NCBI GenBank assembly: GCA_045595965.1
Contig: JAZOBN010000005.1
Span: 1 to 64,000 of the forward strand
DNA length: 64,000 nucleotides
Direction of reading: 5' to 3'
From: CAAGNP01 sp045595965
GTDB lineage: Bacteria > Bacteroidota > Bacteroidia > Bacteroidales > UBA932
Shown here: in pieces, positions 52,852 to 60,553 of the stretch
Layout of the letters: each line of letters starts with the position of its first letter
Position numbering within the stretch: position 1 is the stretch's first letter
Notes under the pieces: generated by a model
The model's input: only the letters and a program-made list of their open reading frames with translations
The model's database searches: none
What the model was told of the DNA's origin: nothing
Made by a program: the position numbers and the translations under genes

Positions 52852-52872
52852 CAAATAATCCGTATAATTTAC

Positions 52873-52880
52873 TACTTTTG
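52873..52880 (+). promoter_or_regulatory. -7 promoter box TACTTTTG ahead of the secreted-unknown/M16 run
   Basis: Exact TAnnTTTG match, 21 bases before ATG 52902, back to back with the identical dnaX box 21 bases away. Confidence 0.62.
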
Positions 52881-52901
52881 CAGAAATAAATAGCTGAAGT
52901 A

Positions 52902-53762
52902 ATGAGAAGAGCAATAACTGTATTGATGGCAATCACCATTACATTGAGTGCATACGGACAACTCAATACCATCTTTTCAAAAAAGGATGATTTGACCTCC
53001 TTCTCATCAAAGACCACAAAGGTGGTGTTGAGTGACGGAGCTTCAATTGTCGATATGATACTTAGAGATGCAGTGAAAGAGAATTGGACTATCTCCCCCT
53101 TTGAATTTGCAACTCTGGATGAATTTGAAGAGATAAAATGTGATACAAACTATTTTTTTCTTGTGAAGGTTACAGATATGGTGGACAGTCAGGATGACTC
53201 TGCAATGGAATTTCTTACCTTGTACAAAGGTGCAGACGGTGGAGCAAAGTTTGAGAAGAATCTGCCGGAGATCCTTTCATTGCCAATCCAATCCAAAGAT
53301 GACCAGTCGGGGAAAATTTTTGCATTTCTCCCATCATTCATAAAAATAGTGCAGAATCATGTCGAAAAGGTGATAGAGAAGAGACACTCTGCATACATCG
53401 GGCTGAGTGCCTACACAGACGGGATGGATGGTGCAAAAGATAAGGAACTTCTTTTCTGTAAAGAAGATTTCGGCTTTGATATTACTCAGGAGATGCTGGA
53501 TGAGGATTTCAATGGGAAAGCAAAACTGGTTACCCAGGAAGAGATTGAAGATGCTCTGGCAAGCAAGAGAGCCGGGACTTTGGTTTCGCTTGTAGTTACA
53601 AGTTCTTCAGCTCCAATAGGATCAGAGTGCTATAAAATGATGATAAGTACCGATACTCAAGAGTTGTATATGTACCGACGACATAAAATTACAACAAAGA
53701 AAAGGGGCGGTTTTACAAAGGAGGACTACAAAAAAATGGCAGTGCCATTTTCATTCAAATAG
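52902..53762 (+). CDS. secreted protein of unknown function
   Basis: I do not recognise a family. MRRAITVLMAITITLSAYGQ is a signal peptide with probable cleavage after AYG, and no lipobox is present. The 286 aa protein looks mixed alpha/beta, with phrases ATLDEFEEIKCDTNYFFLVK and GTLVSLVVTSSSAPIGSECY, the second like the closing strand pair of a lipocalin-like or DUF-type barrel; this is only an impression. It starts 21 bases past its own promoter and ends 4 bases before the M16 peptidase, so it is expected to be co-expressed with it and may be a periplasmic partner or substrate. Confidence 0.72.
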   Translation: MRRAITVLMAITITLSAYGQLNTIFSKKDDLTSFSSKTTKVVLSDGASIVDMILRDAVKENWTISPFEFATLDEFEEIKCDTNYFFLVKVTDMVDSQDDSAMEFLTLYKGADGGAKFEKNLPEILSLPIQSKDDQSGKIFAFLPSFIKIVQNHVEKVIEKRHSAYIGLSAYTDGMDGAKDKELLFCKEDFGFDITQEMLDEDFNGKAKLVTQEEIEDALASKRAGTLVSLVVTSSSAPIGSECYKMMISTDTQELYMYRRHKITTKKRGGFTKEDYKKMAVPFSFK

Positions 53763-53766
53763 AGAG

Positions 53767-54990
53767 ATGTTTCAATTTTCGTTCAAAAAGAGCAATTCAG
53801 CAGTTGCGTATTGTGCGTTGTCGATCCGTTGCGGTACCCGCAATGAAGACCAGAGGTTCGGAGGACTGGCTCATTTTACAGAACATGTCCTTTTCAAAGG
53901 GACCAGATACAAGACATCAAACAGCATAAATTCATATATAGAGAAACTTGGTGGTGAGTTGAATGCTTTTACCACTAAGGAGGAGATTGTGATTCATTCA
54001 ACAGTTCTTAAGGAAGATGTGGCAAAAGCTATAGGCCTCCTTGTGGAGCTTGCATTCTGCTCCACTTTCCCTGAAAAGGAGGTGGAAAAGGAGAAATGTG
54101 TGGTGTTGGATGAGATAATATCTTATAAAGATTCCCCTTCAGAGCAGATTTTTGATGATTTCGAGGAGGTATTATTTGATGGGACACCACTTTCCATGCC
54201 TGTCCTTGGAAAGACCAAGACCTTGAAAAAAATAGGGGTAAAGCAGATAAGGGAGTTTGTAGGGAGATATTTTATCCCCGACAACATGGCCTTTACCGTT
54301 GTGGCAGATCTGCAGGAGGAGAAAGTGAAGGGTCTGCTGGTGAAGGCTATGGAGAAGTATGCATCATATACCCTCACTCCACAGATGCTCTCCGCTGATA
54401 CTACAAAAAACAATGTGCCGGATCTGTTGCCCCAGAACCCCCGATTTGATAAGAGAATCAATAGGAAAGGGCATCAGACACATTGTGTGATAGGGGGAAG
54501 GGCCTACTCCTATTACAATCCCAACAGGATAGCGTTGATACTTCTTGTCAATATTTTAGGGGGGCCTGCAGCAAACTCCAGACTTAATATACTCCTCAGA
54601 GAGAAAAATGCTCTGGTATACAATGTTGATGCAGCATATTCCCAATATTCTGACGCCGGGATGGTGACTATATATTTTGGATGTGATAAAGATCTGTATG
54701 ATAAGTGTGTGAAACTTGTAATGGGTGAACTTGAAAGATTCAGAACAACCCTTATGAGTGAAACAGCCCTCAGAAGTGCAAAGAAGCAGTTGCTGGGGCA
54801 ACTGGCTATATCTTCAGATAATGGAGAGGCACAATGTCTCTCAATGGGAAAAAGTCTCCTTGTATTCAAAGAGATTCTTGGACAGGCAAAAACGAGGGAA
54901 CTTGTTGAGGCTGTAACAGCACAGCAGATAAAGGATGTTGCTTCCGAAATCTTTGATCCCGAGAGATTGAGTATAATGACATATCTATAA
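53767..54990 (+). CDS. M16 family zinc peptidase
   Basis: Insulinase/processing-peptidase family. The inverted zinc motif HFTEHVLFKGT (HxxEH) is near residue 37, and the downstream Glu ligand is in EKEKCVVLDEI, so the active half is complete. The C-terminal half (from about 165) is the non-catalytic M16C domain, with LNILLREKNALVYNVDAAYS. The length of 407 aa matches single-unit bacterial M16B proteins that work as dimers. No signal peptide is seen, so it is probably cytoplasmic. It lies 4 bases after the secreted unknown and 4 before the methyltransferase. Confidence 0.93.
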   Translation: MFQFSFKKSNSAVAYCALSIRCGTRNEDQRFGGLAHFTEHVLFKGTRYKTSNSINSYIEKLGGELNAFTTKEEIVIHSTVLKEDVAKAIGLLVELAFCSTFPEKEVEKEKCVVLDEIISYKDSPSEQIFDDFEEVLFDGTPLSMPVLGKTKTLKKIGVKQIREFVGRYFIPDNMAFTVVADLQEEKVKGLLVKAMEKYASYTLTPQMLSADTTKNNVPDLLPQNPRFDKRINRKGHQTHCVIGGRAYSYYNPNRIALILLVNILGGPAANSRLNILLREKNALVYNVDAAYSQYSDAGMVTIYFGCDKDLYDKCVKLVMGELERFRTTLMSETALRSAKKQLLGQLAISSDNGEAQCLSMGKSLLVFKEILGQAKTRELVEAVTAQQIKDVASEIFDPERLSIMTYL

Positions 54991-54994
54991 TATT

Positions 54995-55618
54995 ATGGAG
55001 CAGAGAAACAGACTTGAAGCGGCACTTGAGTGGGTGGAGAGGGAGACAAACCTCTGTACCAAACAGGCACGTATGCTCTCCAATGGGGATCAGGGGAGGT
55101 TGTTGCAGGCATTTTCTCTGATGATAAAACCTCTGAACATTCTGGAACTCGGCACATTTACCGGTTATTCCACCCTGTGCCTCTCCAGAGGGTTGGCAAA
55201 TGGGGGGAGTATAGATACCATTGAGGTGTATGATGAACTTGAGGATATTATAAGGGGGGGATTTGAGAGGGGAGGACTGATAAATGTACAGGGGAAAAGA
55301 GATATTGTAGAGCTCCACTTGGGAGATGCAAAATCGATAATTCCTACCCTTGACAAGATGTATGACATCGTCTATATCGATGCCAATAAAAGGGAGTATT
55401 GTGAGTATTATGATCTTGTTTTTGATAAAGTACGCAAGGGGGGATATATCCTCGCAGACAATGTTCTGTGGAGTGGAAAAGTATTGCTTGAAAATCCTCC
55501 TAAGGATGCTCAGACCCAGTCGATCATTGCTTTCAATAAAAAAATAGAGGAGGATGAGCGTGTGGATAACGTCATCCTCCCTATCAGAGATGGTATAAAT
55601 GTTATATATAAACTATAG
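54995..55618 (+). CDS. O-methyltransferase (class I SAM-dependent)
   Basis: Small SAM-dependent methyltransferase of the caffeoyl-CoA/catechol O-methyltransferase group. Seen: LNILELGTFTGYSTLCLSRG (motif I), IDTIEVYDELEDI, DIVYIDANKREYCEYYDLVF with the metal-binding Asp, GGYILADNVLWSGKVL and the closing ILPIRDGINVIYKL. The length of 207 aa is typical. The substrate is not known for the Bacteroidetes members. It overlaps the transglutaminase-like gene on the other strand by 6 bases. Confidence 0.92.
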   Translation: MEQRNRLEAALEWVERETNLCTKQARMLSNGDQGRLLQAFSLMIKPLNILELGTFTGYSTLCLSRGLANGGSIDTIEVYDELEDIIRGGFERGGLINVQGKRDIVELHLGDAKSIIPTLDKMYDIVYIDANKREYCEYYDLVFDKVRKGGYILADNVLWSGKVLLENPPKDAQTQSIIAFNKKIEEDERVDNVILPIRDGINVIYKL

Positions 55619-57112
55619 CACTTCCAATTCCATATCGTAATTCCAGCGACCGAAATAGAGATTTCCTCCTCTCCACTCAACTTCACCCCTCTGGAAATCT
55701 ACGGTCTCACTTCTTGGATAGATCTTTGCAGGATAGAAAGGTTGTGAAAAGTCTGTATTTACGATGAATCTCCAAGCATCCATACCGTGGGTATAATAGT
55801 GGAAATAATCGTCATCAACCCTTGATTTGTCAGCACTTGTGATTACCCTGCCGCGAGGAGCGTTGTGCTCAAGTTCATCTTTAAGGATAACTCTGCCGAA
55901 TGATGGATCTACACCTACCCAACCGATACCTTCATAATAGACCCGTACCCAGTCGTGAAGGTTGATCTCCATAGGATGAAGCATCCAGCCGCTTTCCCAT
56001 TTTGCCGGGATTCCTGCATACCTTGCCATAGTGATAAAGAGAAGGCCCACCTGTCCGCAATCACCATGATTGTTGTCAATAACATATTCAGGGATGTTTT
56101 CAAGTGTTGAATACTCTCTTGCACTTGCCCAAGGGTAGTGGTCGCAGATCCAGTCAAATATTTTTACCGATTTCTTGAATGGATTGGTCTCTCCCTTAAC
56201 CAATGAATCGGTTATGCTCTTGATCCTTGGACTGAATACGATGTGTGGAGCCCTTTCTGCAGTGTTGGTTTTATAGAGCTCGCTTTCTGTATCATATGGA
56301 CGCAAATCTTCAGGATCAAAATCGTTGAACTTATGGTATGCGGTGTATGACATTTCGTACCAGAATTCTGTCCTCTTACCAGCCTCTGCAACCTTCTCCA
56401 TATAGATGCTCTTGTGGGCATAACCGTCAGGTGCAATTATGTAGTCAGGTTGTGATGTTGCAAGAAGTTTGATATTCTTGTACATATCTTCATTCTGAAG
56501 GTAGGGCATCCATACTCTTATAACTTCCCCTGCAGGTACTTCATCCGGTTTGACCGAGATTGAGTAGCGGATTTTGATTTTTTCAGGTTCAACAAGGGAT
56601 TTTTTACTTTTGCGGGCACTTTTCAGAACTTTTGTCACAGATTCATCTACAAACACATCAAGCGGATCGGGTGTGTAAGGGTGGGTTTTGTTATATAGCT
56701 TTTCAGCCTCTGCATCTATTCTGAAAACATTCCTTGCTGCATTTCTGAAATACTTTTTCTGACCGTCAATATACATATGCTCCAGGATATTGGTCTCTTC
56801 CCATTTGGCCATATCTTCTCGGGTTACCTCAGGATAGTATTTCTGTAGTTGTGCAAAGATTGTTGAGTCGTCTTTGTTGAAATCCTTGCGGATGCGGTCC
56901 ATAATCTCAACTTTCTTGTTGAGCTGCCAAATCTCTTCGGCAGGGAGTTCCTGGGTTGCAATCTTCAACTTGATGAGTTGCTCTGCTGCAGCAAATTCAC
57001 CGGCATTGATCATCTTCTCTATGTTCTCATTGGTGAGAGCCTTTTCAGAAGAAAAATGTCCACAGCTAACGATAGCTATGGACATTATTACTATTGAGAG
57101 TAGTTTTTTCAT
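55613..57112 (-). CDS. transglutaminase-like lipoprotein
   Basis: Lipoprotein (MKKLLSIVIMSIAIVSC, Cys at 17) with a transglutaminase/protease-like core in the last 300 residues. The catalytic triad is visible: Cys in NNHGDCGQVGLLFI, His in INLHDWVRVYYEG and Asp in GWVGVDPSFGRV. A helical N-terminal region of about 150 residues and an immunoglobulin-like domain (VKPDEVPAGEVIRVWMPYLQ) come first. The length is 499 aa. The probable act is cleavage or cross-linking of proteins in the envelope, but no substrate can be read. Efp follows upstream on the same strand with a 17-base gap. Confidence 0.85.
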   Translation of the reverse strand: MKKLLSIVIMSIAIVSCGHFSSEKALTNENIEKMINAGEFAAAEQLIKLKIATQELPAEEIWQLNKKVEIMDRIRKDFNKDDSTIFAQLQKYYPEVTREDMAKWEETNILEHMYIDGQKKYFRNAARNVFRIDAEAEKLYNKTHPYTPDPLDVFVDESVTKVLKSARKSKKSLVEPEKIKIRYSISVKPDEVPAGEVIRVWMPYLQNEDMYKNIKLLATSQPDYIIAPDGYAHKSIYMEKVAEAGKRTEFWYEMSYTAYHKFNDFDPEDLRPYDTESELYKTNTAERAPHIVFSPRIKSITDSLVKGETNPFKKSVKIFDWICDHYPWASAREYSTLENIPEYVIDNNHGDCGQVGLLFITMARYAGIPAKWESGWMLHPMEINLHDWVRVYYEGIGWVGVDPSFGRVILKDELEHNAPRGRVITSADKSRVDDDYFHYYTHGMDAWRFIVNTDFSQPFYPAKIYPRSETVDFQRGEVEWRGGNLYFGRWNYDMELEVL

Positions 57113-57129
57113 GTGTTGTACCTTGCAGG

Positions 57130-57696
57130 TTATTTTACACGTTCACCATAAGAGCGGTCTTCAGTATTTACTCTGATTCTGTCACCCTGGTTGATGAAAA
57201 GGGGAACCATGATTTCAGCACCGGTTTCAAGTGTACAAGCTTTAAGGGCGTTGGTAGAAGCTGTGTCGCCTTTAACAGCAGGTTCAGTGTAGGTAACTTC
57301 CATCTCTACATATTTTGGAAGTTCGCAGGTGAGGCATCTCTCTTCGTCAGCAAGGAACATCATTTCAACAGATTGTCCCTCTTTCATAAGGTCTGCATTG
57401 TCAACAAGATCTTCCTGAAGAGAAATCTGCTCAAATGTCTCAGAGTGCATGAAGTTGAAACCCATATCATCCTTGTAAAGGTATTGGTATGGTCTTCTCT
57501 CTACATTGATAAGTTCAATTTTTTCACCAGCGGTGAAGGTTCTGTCGAGAATCTTGCCATTTTCAAGATTGCGGAGTTTGGTTTTAACGAAAGCGGGACC
57601 TTTACCTGGTTTAACGTGTTGGAACCAGATGATAGATACTGGTTTGCCATCATATTTGAAATAAAGTCCGTTTTTGAAATCAGCTGTTGTTGCCAT
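57130..57696 (-). CDS. efp: elongation factor P
   Basis: Relieves ribosomes stalled at consecutive prolines. Three beta-barrel domains fit the 188 aa length. The loop HVKPGKGPAF carries Lys32, the residue that is modified in many bacteria. Downstream come LRNLENGKILDRTFTAGEK and MGFNFMHSETFEQISL, the latter matching the FMDxETYEQ signature. No epmA/earP gene is visible here, so the modification type is unknown. It stands behind its own promoter box at 57739-57746. Confidence 0.95.
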   Translation of the reverse strand: MATTADFKNGLYFKYDGKPVSIIWFQHVKPGKGPAFVKTKLRNLENGKILDRTFTAGEKIELINVERRPYQYLYKDDMGFNFMHSETFEQISLQEDLVDNADLMKEGQSVEMMFLADEERCLTCELPKYVEMEVTYTEPAVKGDTASTNALKACTLETGAEIMVPLFINQGDRIRVNTEDRSYGERVK

Positions 57697-57738
57697 AGTC
57701 TATTTTATTGTTTTTCTGTTAGTTTCATTATAGAGGCG

Positions 57739-57746
57739 CAAAGGTA
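57739..57746 (-). promoter_or_regulatory. -7 promoter box TACCTTTG ahead of efp
   Basis: Exact TAnnTTTG match on the minus strand, 42 bases before ATG 57696, in the gap between efp and ispH. Confidence 0.55.
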
Positions 57747-57764
57747 AGCAAAAATTAGTTAACC

Positions 57765-58652
57765 CTAAAGAGTATTGAGATAATTTGCTACCTCCTCAAG
57801 TTGCCATTTAGGGGTAGATGTAGCACCACATATTCCAACACTGTCATCTTGCTTGAACCATTTGGGGTCAATTTCGTTGAGGTGCTCGATGGAGTATGTC
57901 CGGTTGTTTACCTTCTTGCATAATTGGAACAATATCTTCCCGTTGGAACTCTCTTTCCCACTTACGAAGATTATAACGGAGTGCCCCTGTGCAAATTCTG
58001 TCAGATTGGGGTGCCGTGATGATACCTGTTTGCAGATAGTGTTGAAAACAGAGAAATGGGCAGAGGTCCCACATTCCCCTTCAATTGCTTTTTTGATTGT
58101 CTGACCAATCTCTTCATATTCGCCCGGGTCTTTGGTGGTCTGGGAAAAGAGGGCAACCGGCCTTGTAAGATCAAGAGCCCCTGAAGCAAGAACTTCCTTT
58201 ATGTCAGAAGAGTTTTCAATCACGATTGCATCGCCGTTGACCTGACCTATAAGGCCATTTACCTCGGCGTGCCCATTTTTTCCAAATATGATGATTTTAC
58301 CTCCGGAGGGGGCGATTGATTTATATGTTGCGGCAATTTTTTTCTGGAGCTGGAGGACAACAGGACAAGTACAATCTATAATGGTGAGATTGTTTTGTTG
58401 TGCCATTTTGTAGACAGCCGGGGGTTCCCCATGTGCTCTGAAAAGGACAGTGTCATTGGATAGGTTCTCCAGATGTTTGTAGTTGATGATTGACATCCCC
58501 TTTTCTGATAGACGGCTGATCTCTGTGTCGTTGTGGACAATTGCTCCGAGACAATAGAGCGAACCTTTCTCCTGGAGAACTTTTTCTGCCTGTTCAATGG
58601 CCCTTCTTACACCGTTGCAGCACCCGGAATGTTGGTCAATGACGATCTTCAT
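57765..58652 (-). CDS. ispH: 4-hydroxy-3-methylbut-2-enyl diphosphate reductase
   Basis: Iron-sulphur enzyme of the MEP isoprenoid path that yields IPP and DMAPP. The three cluster Cys are present: HSGCCNGVRRAIEQA near 11-12, IIDCTCPVVLQLQKK near 95 and VFNTICKQVSSRHPNL near 195. The SFRAHGEPPAVY segment and the C-terminal GATSTPKWQLEEVANYL match the family. The length of 295 aa is usual. It overlaps cmk by 17 bases, a known gene pair in this phylum. Confidence 0.95.
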   Translation of the reverse strand: MKIVIDQHSGCCNGVRRAIEQAEKVLQEKGSLYCLGAIVHNDTEISRLSEKGMSIINYKHLENLSNDTVLFRAHGEPPAVYKMAQQNNLTIIDCTCPVVLQLQKKIAATYKSIAPSGGKIIIFGKNGHAEVNGLIGQVNGDAIVIENSSDIKEVLASGALDLTRPVALFSQTTKDPGEYEEIGQTIKKAIEGECGTSAHFSVFNTICKQVSSRHPNLTEFAQGHSVIIFVSGKESSNGKILFQLCKKVNNRTYSIEHLNEIDPKWFKQDDSVGICGATSTPKWQLEEVANYLNTL

Positions 58653-59334
58653 TTTCCAGTAATTTTAATATCCACTCCATCTGTTCATCTACAGTCATGT
58701 GACTGTTGTCAAGAAGTATAGCATCTTCTGCTTTTGTAAGGGGGGCTACCTGGCGATGTTCATCAATGTAGTCCCTCTCTTTAATGTTCTGGAGGACATC
58801 TTCAAAAGTGGGATTTTCACCTTTGCCTCTCATCTCTTCCAATCTTCTTTGAGCCCTTATGGTGGGATCTGCAGTCATATATATTTTAAGCTCTGCATTG
58901 GGGAATACTGCTGTACCTATATCTCTGCCATCCATCACCACCCCCTTTTCTCTTCCGAATTCGCGGAGCATCGTGTCAACGAACTCCCTGACCATTGGAA
59001 CAGCCGCGATATAACTCACTTTATTGGAGACCTCAAGACACCTGATTCTCTTCTCCACATTGTTGCCGTTGAGGTATGTCTCGCTCTTCCCGTTGTCCCC
59101 GGTATTTCTGAATGTTACAGAGGTGTTTTTGAGCATCTCCTCAAGTTTGGGGAGGTCTATGGCATTATTTTCGCCTATCACTTTGTGTTCGATAGATGAT
59201 AATGTCACAGCTCGGTAGATTGCTCCAGTGTCGATATAAATATATCCCATTCTGGCAGCGACCAGCTTGGCAAAAGTGCTCTTCCCTGTAGAAGAGTGAC
59301 CATCAATGGCAATTATTATCTTTCGTCTTTCCAT
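58636..59334 (-). CDS. cmk: cytidylate kinase
   Basis: Phosphorylates CMP and dCMP. The P-loop is IDGHSSTGKSTFAKLVAARM, with GHSSTGKS at residues 11-18. The substrate segments are YIDTGAIYRAVTL and VVMDGRDIGTAVFPNAELKIY, and the lid is DPTIRAQRRLEEM. The length of 232 aa is normal. It starts behind the promoter box at 59342-59349, divergent from the NtrC-like gene, and reads into ispH. Confidence 0.95.
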   Translation of the reverse strand: MERRKIIIAIDGHSSTGKSTFAKLVAARMGYIYIDTGAIYRAVTLSSIEHKVIGENNAIDLPKLEEMLKNTSVTFRNTGDNGKSETYLNGNNVEKRIRCLEVSNKVSYIAAVPMVREFVDTMLREFGREKGVVMDGRDIGTAVFPNAELKIYMTADPTIRAQRRLEEMRGKGENPTFEDVLQNIKERDYIDEHRQVAPLTKAEDAILLDNSHMTVDEQMEWILKLLENEDRH

Positions 59335-59341
59335 ACAAATA

Positions 59342-59349
59342 CAAAAGTA
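59342..59349 (-). promoter_or_regulatory. -7 promoter box TACTTTTG ahead of cmk
   Basis: Exact TAnnTTTG match on the minus strand ending 7 bases before ATG 59334; a nearly leaderless mRNA is expected. Confidence 0.6.
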
Positions 59350-59360
59350 TAAAAATTAAC

Positions 59361-59368
59361 TATCTTTG
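59361..59368 (+). promoter_or_regulatory. -7 promoter box TATCTTTG ahead of the NtrC-like regulator
   Basis: Exact TAnnTTTG match, 21 bases before ATG 59390, back to back with the cmk box only 11 bases away. Confidence 0.62.
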
Positions 59369-59389
59369 TAGTATAATATTTTAGGAAAA

Positions 59390-60553
59390 ATGAGAATACT
59401 TATCATTGATGACGAGAGGAGTATAAGGAATACCCTCAAGGAGATTCTGGAATTTGAAGGTCACGAAATAACATTGGCACAGGATGGTGTTGAGGGGGTT
59501 GAAAAGGGGTTGGCATCCAATTTTGATGCAATATTCTGTGATATCAAAATGCCCAATATGGATGGGAAAGAGGTGTTGGACAAACTCGTATCGTCAGGGG
59601 TAGAGAGTACAATTATCATGATTTCCGGGCACGGGGATATAGACACAGCGGTGGATTGTATCAAAAGAGGTGCTTATGACTTTATTCAGAAACCACTTGA
59701 TCTTAACAGAATACTCATCACCTTGAAAAATGCCACAGACAAGACTCAACTGGTGAAGGAGACCAAGATCCTCAAGAAGAAAATTTCGAAGGTTCAGGAG
59801 ATAGTAGGGGAGTCACCTGCAATCCAGAGAATAAAAAATATGATAGAGAGGGTTGCCCCGACAGATGCGAGGGTCCTCGTTACAGGCTCAAACGGGACAG
59901 GAAAAGAGCTTGTTGCAAGGTGGCTGCATGAGAAGAGCAACAGATCTTCAGCCCCTTTTATTGAGGTCAACTGTGCTGCAATTCCAAGCGAACTTATTGA
60001 AAGTGAACTTTTCGGCCATGAAAAGGGGGCATTTACCTCGGCTATAAAGCAGCATAAAGGGAAATTCGAACAGGCTGACGGAGGTACACTTTTCCTCGAT
60101 GAGATTGGAGACATGAGCCTTGCCGCACAGGCAAAAGTTCTCAGAATACTACAGGAGAACAAATTGACCAGAGTGGGTAGTGACAAGGATATAAATGTAG
60201 ATGTCAGGGTAGTTGCAGCAACAAACAAGAACCTGAAGGAGGAGATTGTAAAAGGGACTTTTAGAGAGGACCTTTATCACAGGTTGAGTGTAATTATCAT
60301 TCAGGTCCCATCATTGGCAGAGAGGAGAGAGGATATCCCATTGCTGGTGGAACATTTTATCAATCAGATTTGCCAGCAGAATGGGAAACCGGTAATGAAG
60401 ATTGAGAAAGATGCAATGGATGCGTTGATGGATTATGGATGGGGGGGAAATATCCGTGAGCTGAGAAATGTGGTGGAGAGATTGCTAATCCTTTCAAACG
60501 GTGTTATCACCAAAGATGATGTTTACACCTATGCTATTCCCCTCGATAAATAG
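59390..60553 (+). CDS. sigma-54 activator response regulator lacking a DNA-binding domain
   Basis: NtrC-type activator of sigma-54 RNA polymerase. The receiver domain covers 1-118, with acidic pair Asp7/Asp8 and the phosphorylated Asp51 (FCDIKMPNMDG). The AAA+ domain follows: Walker A variant GSNGTGKE at 166-173, the sigma-54 contact loop GAFTSA at 213-218 (Ser for the usual second Gly) and Walker B GGTLFLDE at 231-238. The R-finger segment and RELRNVVERLLIL close it. It ends at 387 aa without the Fis-type helix-turn-helix that full NtrC has. It converges with the histidine kinase, overlapping it by 20 bases; the two are the obvious pair. Confidence 0.93.
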   Translation: MRILIIDDERSIRNTLKEILEFEGHEITLAQDGVEGVEKGLASNFDAIFCDIKMPNMDGKEVLDKLVSSGVESTIIMISGHGDIDTAVDCIKRGAYDFIQKPLDLNRILITLKNATDKTQLVKETKILKKKISKVQEIVGESPAIQRIKNMIERVAPTDARVLVTGSNGTGKELVARWLHEKSNRSSAPFIEVNCAAIPSELIESELFGHEKGAFTSAIKQHKGKFEQADGGTLFLDEIGDMSLAAQAKVLRILQENKLTRVGSDKDINVDVRVVAATNKNLKEEIVKGTFREDLYHRLSVIIIQVPSLAERREDIPLLVEHFINQICQQNGKPVMKIEKDAMDALMDYGWGGNIRELRNVVERLLILSNGVITKDDVYTYAIPLDK

